Assembly (NCBI GenBank): GCA_036365455.1
Contig: JAWQUS010000011.1
Span: 8,390,001-8,454,000 of the forward strand
Direction of reading: 5' to 3'
DNA length: 64,000 bases
DNA from: Macrosoma leucophasiata
Taxonomy: Eukaryota; Arthropoda; Insecta; Lepidoptera; Hedylidae
Both the position numbers and the translations under genes were made by a program. The notes under the pieces were generated by a model. The model searched no databases. It had not been told where the DNA came from and was given only the letters and a program-made list of their open reading frames with translations. Positions 12,214 to 21,440 of the stretch are shown here, in pieces (the stretch's first letter is position 1; every line of letters begins with the position of its first letter).

Positions 12214-12999
12214 AATTTTGTCAAGGGGAAAAACCAGTAAGTGCAAGCCTCTTCGTTTCACCTCACCTAAGTAATCAGGCTAAAAGCCGCTATTAACCAA
12301 GGAACATCTCCACATGACTGACGCGCGTTATTAGATTCGAGGCAACTCTGCGAAAACTTCATTAAGTTCTCAGTGTATACTCAATTTCATATGACGGAGA
12401 TATAAGGATAAATAAATGAGTCATTCATAGAATTGTTATTCAGTAAATCTACATCTGATCAATCCGATATATTATTTGAATTAACGTGTCTTTTGTTATA
12501 CTTACTTCTTCAAGAAGAGATAAATATGAAGTTACGTAGCTGTCTGATTTATTTTCTATATGAATGTATGTTTCATTTAGATATTGCACGTACTTTTTTT
12601 ATAAACTTGTCAAGGAAAAAGCATAAGCGCAAGCCTCGTCTTTTCGTGGTAAGTATGTTCTCAGACTAAACTCAGTTTTATTTGACGACTGCAGTAAATA
12701 TGTCTCGATATATAATTTAACGTACTTTGAATTGGCTCTCCTAATTTGTATTCTTATCATTACGTTATGAAGACGCAGACATGAAGCCAACTATCAGATT
12801 TGCTAATCATTTTCTGAAGGTACCTACGCATTTACTTTTAACACAGATTTGAATCTTAAGAATAAATGTAATTTTATTGTTCAAACCAACACTTTTGTTC
12901 GAATAAAGATTTTTTAAAATAGAGACAGTCATAAAGGTACTCAGCTATCTGATTAATAATATAATTTAATTGTAAGACAAGAAAAATCGAAACTTAATT
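12214..12999. repeat. tandem-array unit 1 (promoter-like)
   Basis: Shares GTAATCAGGCTAAAAG, CCGCTATTAACC and CTCCACATGACTGACGCGCG with units at 14.6 and 15.5 kb. TATAAGGA follows at 12401. Further blocks (CTATCAGATTTG, AATCTTAAGAAT) also recur in unit 2. Low-copy and degenerate, so it is a local duplication rather than a dispersed repeat. Confidence 0.65.
12401..12445 (+). promoter_or_regulatory. candidate TATA box and initiator
   Basis: GAGATATAAGGA with a TCAGTA initiator-like motif at 12440. The spacing of about 40 bp is longer than usual. The equivalent place in unit 3 has GAGATATAAAGC. No downstream gene was found. Confidence 0.35.
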
Positions 13000-13050
13000 T
13001 TTTTTTTAATGTAATGGAAGTGGCATACAATCATTCAGTTCACATTGATG
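12998..13050 (-). repeat. R2 repeat, first piece, split by a LINE
   Basis: Poly-T then GTAATGGAAGTGGCATACA to CACATTGATG. The element resumes at 14463 with TTGATGTTAAGTGATGACTG, so the LINE between them was inserted here with a 6-7 bp target duplication (TTGATG). Confidence 0.8.
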
Positions 13051-13763
13051 CATCATCTGATAGCAGCTCTCGGATGCTGTCCAAAATTGACTGGACTAGA
13101 ACACCTCAAGTCGTCCTTAACGGTACGCCAATACCTTTTTGTGATAAAGTTAAGGACCTCGGTGTGATCATCGATAGGTGTCTTTCTTGGACTCCGCAGA
13201 TATCCGAAGTTAGTAGAAAATTGTTCGGAGCGATCGGCTCTCTTAGACGATTGCAAAACTTTTTGCCTACCTCCACTAAGGTTGCGCTTGCTCGATCTAT
13301 ACTACTCCCTATATTAGACTACGCCGACATATCTTATCTCGACCTTACACAGGAGCAACTAAATAAACTTGAGCGACTCCAAAACCTTTGCATACGGTTC
13401 ATATTTGGCTTGCGCAAATATGACCACGTTTCTAAATTTCGCGCTGAGCTCAAGTGGCTTCCTATATCCCTTCGCAGGAATACTCACATTCTCTCTCTTC
13501 TTTACTGTCTACTATTCTTACCTCGTACCCCCGATTACCTCAAAAGTCGTTTCAATTTCCTTTGTCATACAAATTCCCACTCCCTCCGATCTACAGAAAA
13601 TCTTCTTCTTCAAATACCTCTACACTCCTCTTCCTTTATTTCCAATTATTTTACAGTTACGGCAGTGCGATTGTGGAATACCTTGCCGTTAAAAATTCGT
13701 CAAGCTCAGACTCTTGAGTCTTTCAAAAAGCAACTCAATGAGTACTATCTAACTAAAAATTAG
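13051..13763 (+). pseudogene. LINE polyprotein, C-terminal fragment
   Basis: An open frame of about 237 codons covering the region C-terminal to the reverse-transcriptase palm. It contains VKDLGVIIDRCLSW, LARSILLPILDYADI, LERLQNLCIRFIFGLRKYDH, RLWNTLPLKIR and ends SFKKQLNEYYLTKN. These are the thumb and downstream motifs common to insect LINEs. The palm with the YADD-type active site and the endonuclease are missing because of 5' truncation. The frame continues upstream for 12 codons into the R2 repeat by chance. Dead as an element but uninterrupted, so the insertion is probably not old. Confidence 0.85.
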
Positions 13764-13814
13764 TATTGGTCTTAATTACCTATAATATTGCTGTATTATC
13801 TTAATATATATAAA

Positions 13815-13983
13815 TCTCGTGTCACAATGTTTGTCCTCAATGGATTCCTAAACCACTTAACCGATTATAATAAAATTCGCACACCATGTGCAGTTCGATC
13901 CAACTTGAGAGATAGGATAGCTTACATTACGCTACGACTAATAGGAGCAGAGCAGCGCGGGCGAAGCCGGGGCGGGCCGCTAG
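13815..13983 (+). mobile_element. 169-bp Helitron-like element nested in LINE
   Basis: From TCTCGTGTCACAATG to GGGCGGGCCGCTAG, with A before and T after as expected for Helitrons. A second copy of the same 169-bp length lies at 40551-40719. The 5' end is uncertain because ATATATAAA also precedes both copies. Confidence 0.6.
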
Positions 13984-14164
13984 TCTATTATATAAAAATA
14001 AGTCGGGTTTTCCTTCCTGACGCTATAACTCGAGAACGGACGAACCGATTTCCACGGTTTTGCATTCGTTGGAAAGGTCACGGGCTCTGTGAGGTTTATA
14101 GCAAAGAATCAATTCAGGATTATAAAACGACATACATGCGGGCGAAGCCGCGGGCAACAGCTAG
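13984..14164 (+). mobile_element. second Helitron-like end nested in LINE
   Basis: Ends GCGGGCGAAGCCGCGGGCAA then CAGCTAG followed by T. The GCGGGC/GCCGCG hairpin precedes CTAG. The 5' limit is not clear. Confidence 0.5.
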
Positions 14165-14400
14165 TTTTGTATATATCTATCTAATGTTGTTTATCTATAT
14201 ATGTTTTATACTTTGTATTTTATTAATTTACTTACTGTACGTATTATATATTGTACCTGTACACCCCTACCGTCTTAACCATATTAAAATTCTTTTTCTA
14301 CCTACAGGTAGTCTGGAAGAGATAAGACCGCCTGGTTGTATTGCCTATTTGCTATGTATCTACCTTTATTTTGTAAAAATTATTGGTGTACAATAAAGAA

Positions 14401-14463
14401 TATTCTATTCTATTCTATTCTATTCTATTCTATTCTATTCTATTCTATTCTATTCTATTCTAT
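14401..14463 (+). repeat. TATTC pentanucleotide tail
   Basis: About 12 copies of TATTC directly after the AATAAAGAATA of the LINE 3' UTR. It is the tail of the retrotransposon. Confidence 0.95.
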
Positions 14464-14592
14464 TGATGTTAAGTGATGACTGAAGCCTATAGACACTTAC
14501 ACAAAGACCAAGCTCAAAATGCAGATGCGTTATCACTCCTGAGGCCTAAGGTGTTATGCCTCTGTGCCGGAAATTACAGGGCCATACATTTT
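14463..14592 (-). repeat. R2 repeat, second piece
   Basis: Resumes TTGATGTTAAGTGATGACTG after the LINE and runs to GGGCCATACATT, where it is truncated against tandem-array unit 2. Confidence 0.8.
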
Positions 14593-14702
14593 CATTACAC
14601 CTCGTCGTTTCACCTCACTTAAGTAATCAGGCTAAAAGTCGCTATTAACCATCTACACAAGGAGCGTCTCCACATGACTGACGAGCGTTAATAGATTCGC
14701 GG

Positions 14703-14772
14703 CAACCTTGTGGTAATGAAGTTCTCAATGTATACCTGAGTATACATTGAGAACTTCATTACCACAAGGTTG
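14703..14772. repeat. perfect 33-bp inverted repeat, 4-nt loop
   Basis: The left arm 14703-14735 begins CAACCTTGTGGTAATG and the right arm 14740-14772 is its exact reverse complement. The loop is CTGA. The left arm belongs to tandem unit 2. The right arm is an inverted duplicate of it at the junction with the LINE fragment. Confidence 0.95.
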
Positions 14773-14789
14773 AAGGATCTGAATCCAGA

Positions 14790-15172
14790 TTTCGAAGATA
14801 TATGTATGTATGTATCTTCACGCCAGGTCCCTAACGGGGTAGGCAGAGAGTGTAGAGCGCCAGATATCCCGGTTCTGACAAACCTCTCGTGCCTCGTCTA
14901 CCTTCATCATTCTCTTCATACATGCACGCCGATTCCTAAGACTTTTGTCCCCACCATCAGACAGAACTCGACCTATTTGGTCATGGTAGGTCAGTCTTGG
15001 TCTTCCTGGGCCTCTGCAACCATGCACATTCGCATTGTATATCTGTTTAGTCATTCGCTCATTCGACATTCTTTCTATATGCCCGAACCATCGGAGCATG
15101 CCTTTTTCATTTTTACACCGATACCACAGTAGATAGATATCATTCATACAAAGCCTCTTTCTTCATCTTCAT
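14790..15172 (-). mobile_element. LINE 3' fragment (RTE-like)
   Basis: Minus-strand 3' end of a lepidopteran-type LINE, ending in a TATGTATGTATG stretch. A 33-bp piece of the same end (CTTCACGCCAGGTCCCTAAC) recurs at about 37803-37823. Confidence 0.65.
14818..15147 (-). pseudogene. LINE endonuclease/RT protein, C-terminus
   Basis: Reads KGMLRWFGHIERMSNERMTK, GRPRLTYHDQIGRVLSDGG, LRNRRACMKRMMKVDEAREV and DIWRSTLSAYPVRDLA before the stop. The pattern W-FGH-ERM followed by GRPR-x-T and RRACM...DEARE is the C-terminal tail of many insect RTE-type polyproteins. The catalytic domains are absent. Confidence 0.75.
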
Positions 15173-15474
15173 TACGAAGATATATGAATAGGTAAATGAG
15201 TTATTCATAGAATTTTAGTAAATATGTCTTAATACATTCTCTGTCATACTATAAGCAAACACTTCTAATTGTTGTTCTCATCACTATGTTATGGAGAGAC
15301 AAACATGGAGTTACTTTACTATCAGATTTATTAATTATTTTACAGATATTAATCTTAAGAATTAACGTATTTTTTTTAAACGACACTATTGTTTTTACTA
15401 GGCACTTTTTTTAAGAAAACATACAAAAAGGTATCTGATTTAGAGTTTATCTCAAACGTATACATGAATATGTG

Positions 15475-15700
15475 ACAGGAAAAAAACCTAAGCGAATATT
15501 CCTCATCGTTTCACGTCACTTATGTAATCAGGCTAAAAGCAGCTATTAACCATCAAGGAACGTCTCCACATGACTGACGCGCGTTAATAGATTTGCGGCA
15601 ACTCGATGTAAATTAAGTTCTCGAGCCATACTTCGTTGCGACTGGCGGAGATATAAAGCTTATGAAAAACCTCTACGTTATGGATAGATTTTTAAAAGTA
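15475..15700. repeat. tandem-array unit 3 (promoter-like)
   Basis: CCTCATCGTTTCACGTCACT, GTAATCAGGCTAAAAGC, CTCCACATGACTGACGCGCG, then GGAGATATAAAGC at about 15648. Best preserved TATA box of the three units. No ORF with a signal peptide or splice donor follows. Confidence 0.6.
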
Positions 15701-15840
15701 AAGTAGTCATTTCATCATCTACAAACAAACTGGTGTGCCTTTGTTATATTTAAACTCTTTTTGGGAGGATTGACATTTAGGATTCATGTTCAAATAAATA
15801 TGAAATCAAATGGCTTGCCATATTCATTTATGTTTAAACA

Positions 15841-15913
15841 ATCATCACTTAACATCAATGTGAACTGTATGTCTGTTTGCAACTTCCATTACATTAAAAA
15901 AAAAGAAAAAAAA
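15841..15913 (+). repeat. R2 repeat, A-rich end only
   Basis: ATCATCACTTAACATCAATG, CAACTTCCATTACATTAAAA and a long A run. Confidence 0.75.
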
Positions 15914-16529
15914 CACATTTCGTTCTAATTTGCATACTCTGTTAGTTAACTAACGCAAGAGCTAACTAGTAACTAGTTCATGATCGTATTTTGCTTTCTC
16001 CGTGGTATCATATCATTACCTCATATATTTCATTCCACGAGTGAAGTTCCTTGTAGGTTACGGAACCCCAAAAATCGGTTAAAATTCAATGCGAGACAGT
16101 GAACATCAATAATCCTCTTAATGAAAATGAATGCGGAATGTTCTTTATGGAATTTTTCGGAATTCGGAACTTCCTTATGATTATCGAAAATCGCATTTTC
16201 TTTTGTTTCACCGAACAACGAGGATTTGTTCGTTACCTAATTAAATTAATATTGGCCCTTTATTTTCGATTTTGGGCGAATGATGAAGTGAGGAATTATT
16301 TTATTTAATGATAATGTGAAACAAAATGTTCAGTTATATTTAATAGGAACGATTGTTTCGGATGAATTTAATTTAATTTTTTAACGCATGTTTAATTAAT
16401 GAAACGCTTCAATTTTTCTTTCTTAATCTAAACTTGAAAATGAAACACATTTCTAAAAAGTGAAAAATAACAGAAAACAGATCTAACACTAAAGAGCAAT
16501 GCACGATACACTTTTGAATTTAGGAGTTG

Positions 16530-16700
16530 GGCCGCTCATTGCTCCCATTAAAGATCTTTAGGTTTAAAAGTTCCTGTGTTCGAACCCGTCGGGAGTCTAT
16601 TGGAATTTTTAAATTTTTCGTAAGTTTCCCAGTACCACCTTCGGAGGTTAGTAATGTGCTTAGAGATGCTTATAGTCCCTAAATACTGTATCTCTAATTT
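16530..16700 (+). repeat. SINE-b-like copy, diverged
   Basis: Contains CCTGTGTTCGAACCCGTCGG (B-box region), GTAAGTTTCCCAGTACC and GTTAGTAATGTGCTTAGAGA, matching the SINE-b body order. Confidence 0.6.
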
Positions 16701-16794
16701 AGCAGTCTCAGGAGCAAAAAATTAGCTACATTATATACTTTTACTTACATAACTTTCATGGTTTAGTAATATTTTTCATATTACAAGAACTTGT

Positions 16795-16925
16795 CAGTTT
16801 ATAGTGAACAGTGTGCTTAGAGCTTTTACCTACCAAATTGAATTGATACTCGCCGTTTTGAGGACATTTATAATACCTGCACTTCACTAAGATAATAAAG
16901 AAGAATCAAGGGCATAAAAAGTAGC
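16795..16925 (+). repeat. terminal-exon-like array, copy 0
   Basis: Matches the 3' part of the unit at 17090: GTCAGTTTATAGTGAACAG, AAATTGAATTGATACTCG, ATTTATAATACCTGCA and an AATAAAG signal. The preceding exon-like part is not preserved. Confidence 0.5.
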
Positions 16926-16980
16926 TGCTTAGGTATTAGACGTTTTTGTCATTTAAGAAAGAACAAAATTAGAATATTGC

Positions 16981-17215
16981 ATTGGCCTTTTGCTTTTTGC
17001 AGGTAAATTTTATTTGAGCGAATTTTTGTCAAAAAGTTTCTATCTAATACACGAGAAACGCGGGATTAGAATGTCACGAGTCAGCTTATAGTGAGCGCAG
17101 CTCTTACCTTCCATATTGAATTGCTACTCGTCTTCTTAGGAGATTTATTATACCTGCATAGTACTTAGTTATGAATAAAAAACATTCAAGGCAACATTGA
17201 GTACTGTTTAGTCTT
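16981..17215 (+). pseudogene. terminal-exon-like array, copy 1
   Basis: A pyrimidine-rich acceptor (CCTTTTGCTTTTTGCAG) is followed by a frame reading KFYLSEFLSKSFYLIHEKRG, IRMSRVSL and a stop. A 3'-UTR-like segment with AATAAAAAAC follows near 17174. The copy at 19.7 kb keeps the same peptide (FYLIHEKCGIRMLRVSL) with mostly amino-acid-level changes. I infer the last exon of a small tandemly duplicated gene, now decayed. The product is unknown. Protein sense is supported only by this pairwise comparison. Confidence 0.4.
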
Positions 17216-17292
17216 TTTGTCGCTAAAATGATAGTGATCTATCCAATTGGTGTAATTGTCTATACAAAATCATAAACGTTCATTTCAGGTTG

Positions 17293-17917
17293 AAAAACCG
17301 GTCAAGTGCATGTCGGGCCACGCGCAGTGTAGGGTTCCGTAGTTACAGAGTAAGAGATGTAATGAAAAAAATTAAATAAATATTTTGTATGGACTTGTTC
17401 GAAAGTTTCGAGTAAAATACATTTGATCGACTATTACTCTCAAACTTACAAGGCCAACTTAAGTGTGATAAGTTTTTTTTAATTTCGTTATATGCAGCTA
17501 CTATTTCCGTAACGTTCGAATTTCTAACAATAACCGTTTTGTCTGTAGAGGGGGCGGACACTTGAGTCTAACGAAAATTTGCACTTTAAAGCTTAATAAG
17601 TCACAAACAGTTGTCTAAATCGAAAAATGAAGTTTGGACACCCATAATATTTTTTGAAGACCTATCCAACGGTACTCCACACAATGTGAAAATCGAAAAT
17701 TAAAAAAAATATTTGCGCGTTACAAGTAGGGGAGGTTACCCTAAATATTTTTTTTTTCATGTTTTTATTTTACCACTTTGTCGGCGTGATTACGGTGAAT
17801 ACCTATGCCAAATTTCAAGTCTCTAGTACTTATAGTTTTTGCGCTAAACCGCGGACGGACAGACAGACAGATAGACAGACGGACATGGCGAAACTATAAG
17901 GGTACCTTGTTTGTTGA
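17293..17917 (+). repeat. R1 element, subfamily b
   Basis: AAAAACCGGTCAAGTGCATG through a GACA tract (about 17858-17882) to GGGTACCTTGTTTG. It meets an inverted copy of the same family directly downstream. Confidence 0.8.
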
Positions 17918-18106
17918 GGGGTATCGTTGGATAGGTCTTTTAAAAATACTATGGGTGTACGAACATAATTTTTCGACATAGTAAACTGTTCGTGACTTAT
18001 TAAGCTTTAAAGTGCCAATTTTCGTTAGACTCAAGTGTCCCCCCCCCGCTACAGACTAAACGGTTGTTGTTAGAAATTCAATCGTTAAGGCGATAGTAGC
18101 TACATA

Positions 18107-19382
18107 GGTTGGGGAAAAAGTTTCTTCGCATTTTTTAAGATAATTCAAAACTTTTTTTAATATAGTTTATTTAAATTTAACTAAAGTATGTATGTACCAT
18201 TTTGTTCGATAATCTTTTGCCATCTTGTAGGTAGAGACATGATCCCATTGCTAAAAAAATTTTAGGACTTCTCATCAAAATACCGCGACAAGTGGATTTG
18301 GCAGTCCTCTCGTGATGTTAACCTAACATTGCATAAAGAATTCTGAAGAGACCGAAACAGGTGGAAATCTGAAGGTGCAAGGTCAGGACTATACGGCGGA
18401 TACATTAACACCTCCCAGCCAAACTCTTAATTTTGCTGAGTGGCTATAGATGTGTGAGGTCTAGCGTTATCATGATGAAACACCACACCCCTTCTGTTGA
18501 TCAATTCCGGTCGCTTTCTCTCAACTTCTTGCTCTAATCTCATCAGTTGTTCGCAGTAAAGTTCAGAATCGATAGTCCGGCCAGGTGGTAATAGCTCATA
18601 ATGAATAATGCTCTTCCAATCCCACCACACACACAACATCACCTTATTGCGAGTTAACCCGGGTTTCGCCACAGTCTGTGAAGCTTGACCGGCCTTTGAC
18701 CACGACCTTTTTCGCACGTTCTTGTCGTACGTGATCCAATTTTCATCACCAGTTATCAGCTTCTTCAAAAATGATTTGGTTTCATTACGTCGTAATAAAG
18801 AATCACAAATGAGTACACGGTTCATCAGGTTTCTTTTAGTGAGCTCGTGAGGTACCCAAATATCGAGCGTTTTTTTGTACCCAGCTTTTTTCAAATGCGC
18901 CAAAACTGTATTGTGATCAATTCTCAGTTCTTCAGCTACGTCGTAACTACTGATATGTCGATAATGCTCCACTTTTTCAAAAATGGCATCCATTTTATCC
19001 GTAATAGGGCGACCAGGGCGAGGTGCATCTTTGACATCAAAATTTCCGGATTGAAAACGCTTAAACCAAATTTGTGCTACTCTCACAGACACTGCACTAG
19101 GTCCATAAACATCGCAAATGTTTTTCGCGGCTTGCGTTGCATTTTTACCTTTTTTGTAGTAGAATTTTAAAATGTATCGAATTTCTTCATTAGATTCACT
19201 CATCATGACAGTACGAAAAACAAATGAAAATCACACATTTGCCTAATTTGAATTTGGAATTATGTTCTTTAAAATTGTAACTTTCAATGATACCAAAACT
19301 AGCCAGATACAAATACTACAGCCAAAGAGATTTTATTACAAGTTCATACATACTATAATGCGAAAAGACTTTTTCCCCAACC
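18107..19382 (-). mobile_element. mariner element, copy 1 (1276 bp)
   Basis: Inverted ends GGTTGGGGAAAAAG and CTTTTTCCCCAACC, flanked on both sides by the TA target duplication (18105-18106 and 19383-19384). Full length, with a nearly complete transposase on the minus strand. Inserted in an R1 copy. Confidence 0.95.
18181..19206 (-). pseudogene. mariner transposase, nonsense-broken
   Basis: Would be a DD34D transposase of about 341 residues: N-terminal paired-type DNA-binding region (SESNEEIRYILKFYY, AQIWFKRFQSGNFDV, PGRPITDK) and a catalytic core (first Asp in ITGDENWITYD, second in VFHHDNARPHTS). The frame stops at 18427 after ATQQN. By comparison with the copy at 31 kb, small T and CT losses create a TAA with a net loss of three bases. 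A second in-frame stop follows the DEKS motif. The third Asp (SPDLAPSD) therefore lies beyond the first stop, and this copy cannot make active enzyme. Confidence 0.95.
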
Positions 19383-19721
19383 TATTATTACGAAATAAAA
19401 AGGTAAACCATCACACAAAAGTTGGCCTTGCAAGTTTGCGAGTTATAGTCGACCAAATGTATTTTACTCGAAAATTTCGAACAAGTCTATTGAAAATATT
19501 TATTTATTGTTTTCATTACATCTCTTACTCTGTAACTACGGAACCCTACACTGCGCGTGGCCCGACATGCACTTGACCGGTCTTAAAATTTTATTATACC
19601 ATAGCTTGTCCGTTTCGGCAGATAAATTCTGTTGGAGGGAATTTTGTGAAAAGATTCCAAAACATCAAATACATAGAATTAATAGGACGTCAGAATGAAT
19701 ACTGCAAAACTGAAAATTTGC

Positions 19722-19878
19722 ATTGCCTTTTTTCTTTTTGTAGGCATTTAGGTTCTTTTTAAGTAAATTTCTTGACAAAAAGGTTCTATCTAATACACGA
19801 GAAATGCGGGATCAGGATGTTACGAGTCAGCTTATAGTGAGTTTACCTTCCATATTGAATAGTTCCACGCTCTTTATG
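19722..19878 (+). pseudogene. terminal-exon-like array, copy 2
   Basis: CCTTTTTTCTTTTTGTAGGC, then a frame FYLIHEKCGIRMLRVSL and a stop, then TTACCTTCCATATTGAATAG. Aligns with copy 1 at 16981. Cut off by the Leu-repeat. Confidence 0.4.
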
Positions 19879-20317
19879 AAAATTTTTTAAGCTATTGCAT
19901 AGCTTTTATCGCGGGCCTTGAGCGCGGGGACCGAATCCAGAAATTCCGTAACGCAAAAAACCGGACGCTCCGGATTACAAATTTTAAACTCATTTAAAGA
20001 AAGTCATGTATAATTTCGCCGTCCGACCTCGTGGGTAGCGTGGCCGAGCGGTCTAGGCGCTGGTTTAAGGCACCAGTCTCTTCGGAGGCGTGGGTTCGAA
20101 TCCCACCGTTGCCAAGATTGTTTTTGTTCATTTTTTTATTGTTTGTTTTTCCATTCAATATTTAAAAAGTGGTAAATATTAATAGAAAATTTTTGTTTCA
20201 TTTTTCTATTTTTTTTTTTTATTTGTATTTTATTTTGTTTTGCATAATTTTAGATAATTATGTAAATTCAATAGCTTTACCGCGGCAGTCCCCGAGTGCC
20301 ACACGTCTTTTTTTTAT
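19879..20317 (+). repeat. Leu-repeat, copy 1
   Basis: Starts near a palindrome AAGCTATTGCATAGCTT, passes GGGCCTTGAGCGCGGGGACC and a tRNA-Leu at 20034. It ends CCCCGAGTGCCACACGTC and poly-T. Copy 3 at 53 kb covers the same full length. Copy 2 at 41.7 kb lacks the first ~90 bp. About 155 bp lie upstream of the tRNA, so the tRNA is internal, unlike a normal SINE head. Confidence 0.8.
20034..20113 (+). tRNA. tRNA-Leu (anticodon AAG), best preserved copy
   Basis: Acceptor GGTAGCG pairs with CGTTGCC through G-U pairs. A-box region GTGGCCGAGCGGTC. Anticodon stem CTGGT/ACCAG encloses TTAAGGC, giving AAG. A class-II variable arm (TCTCTTCGGAGGC) is followed by an intact T arm GTGGGTTCGAATCCCAC. All three copies in the window read GTCTAGGCGC, one A fewer than the canonical insect gene as I remember it. 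It may still be transcribed by Pol III. Whether it is a functional gene or a repeat passenger is open. Confidence 0.7.
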
Positions 20318-20737
20318 ATCTGCACTATATCTAAGTACTAAATTACGTAATATAGAAGAATCTAGAGTTGTCTAAGATGTACGTATTAATTGTACTTAAG
20401 AATCTACATAAAGAAAGATTTTCGTACAGAAATATGTTAGCAATGAAGTAATACTAGATACTAGAAAAATAAAGTAGTACTAAGTATACTAGAAAAATAA
20501 AGAAGTATTCTACTAAATCAAACACCTACAATTATTATTCGTAAGTTACGTTTTGTCTTATAGGTAAGTACGTAAACGTGGTAACTGCAATAAGTGGCCA
20601 CCACGGGCCACATCATTTAACTCAGACGTTGGCATTGATAGTCCTCCTAAAATAAGAAAATCCCAATAATACGATACAGTACATTTTTTAAAAATACCTA
20701 CATACATAATACCAATTATCAATAAGAATAATCCAAT

Positions 20738-20835
20738 TGCTTTTTACAGGTTCCTTTTGAGCAGGTTAGCAATGGGGTTTCAATAGTTGTGCGGGATTAA
20801 AATGTCGAGAGACAGCGTAAGGGGGCAGCTTGCTG
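20738..20835 (+). pseudogene. terminal-exon-like array, copy 3, diverged
   Basis: GCTTTTTACAG acceptor-like, then FLLSRLAMGFQ, a stop, and LCGIKMSRDSV, which parallels FLSK...RGIRMSRVSL of copy 1. Weak but collinear. Confidence 0.3.
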
Positions 20836-21343
20836 TTCACTTTATAACAAGATTTATTTCTCTCTTCCAGTATAAAATTGTCGGTACATGCCTGGAGCCA
20901 AAGACATTAGATGCGTCTAGGTGTAAGATTTTTCTATATGCCCCATACATTATACATCCTTTGGGGTCGTCTGTTGATGTCAACAGATTGAAAAATATGA
21001 ATGGGGAATCATGGATGTATGCAATATTCACTATAGTATTAAGCGACAGGAGCCCGCCAGCAGGCTGCTAAACTAGGTCATCTGTACAAACACGTGTATT
21101 GAGATCTGCTTTATCCTTCAGCAGCGTGACGTTCATATCACGAAACGAATTGACTTTACTTTAGAGACAGAGTAGGACATAGCCACAGAGGAGGAAAGAA
21201 AAAGACAAAGATATAGAGGCTCTTAGATAGAGTCAGAGGGGGAGAGAAATCTTACTGTTTCCATGACAGAAATAAAAATAACTATGGATGTCGTCCACCG
21301 ACTCTAAAATCGGTTAAAAAAAATCAAAAAGTGTCATCGGTGT
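20836..21343. other. no gene recognised
   Basis: Contains a purine-rich stretch at about 21150-21250 and no repeat family member that I could name. Confidence 0.35.
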
Positions 21344-21440
21344 GGGACTTTGGTAGCTTAGTGGTAAAGCGGCTGGACTGGTTATCCTGAGGTCGCAGGT
21401 ACGATTCCTGCCCGAAGTAAATTTTTCTTTCCGTTTTTTC
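21344..21440 (+). repeat. SINE-c-like tRNA module
   Basis: ACTTTGG pairs with CCGAAGT. D arm GCTT/AAGC and T arm GCAGG/CCTGC are intact, but the T loop reads TACGATT and the anticodon stem has a mismatch. TTTTTCTTTCC follows, as behind SINE-c modules. A tRNA-derived repeat rather than a working tRNA. Confidence 0.6.

Larger units (their letters stand above)
13051..14462 (+). mobile_element. 5'-truncated non-LTR retrotransposon (LINE)
   Basis: Bounded by the duplicated TTGATG of the host R2 copy. It holds the last part of a reverse-transcriptase polyprotein, a 3' UTR with two nested Helitron-like pieces, an AATAAA at about 14393 and a terminal TATTC pentanucleotide tail. 5' truncation, target duplication and a simple-repeat tail are the usual marks of target-primed reverse transcription. 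The C-terminal motif style (RLWNTLPL) suggests a CR1/L2/Jockey-like clade, but I cannot assign it. Confidence 0.8.
14593..15474. repeat. tandem-array unit 2, split by LINE piece
   Basis: CCTCGTCGTTTCACCTCACT, GTAATCAGGCTAAAAG and CTCCACATGACTGACGAGCG match unit 1. After the inserted LINE fragment it continues AGTTATTCATAGAATTTTAG, CTATCAGATTTATT and AATCTTAAGAAT, again as in unit 1. Confidence 0.6.
17920..19584 (-). repeat. R1 element, inverted, split by mariner
   Basis: The inverted copy runs 17920-18106, is interrupted by a mariner element, and resumes 19383-19584 (CTACGGAACCCTACACTGCG, then TGCACTTGACCGGT). With the preceding plus-strand copy it forms a large palindrome. Confidence 0.8.

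Noticed and set aside
13369..13717. Two plus-strand ORFs of 107 and 87 codons
   Set aside because: Other frames of the LINE polyprotein.
18847..19170. 107-codon plus-strand ORF and its counterpart at 31465-31761
   Set aside because: Antisense shadow of the mariner transposase.
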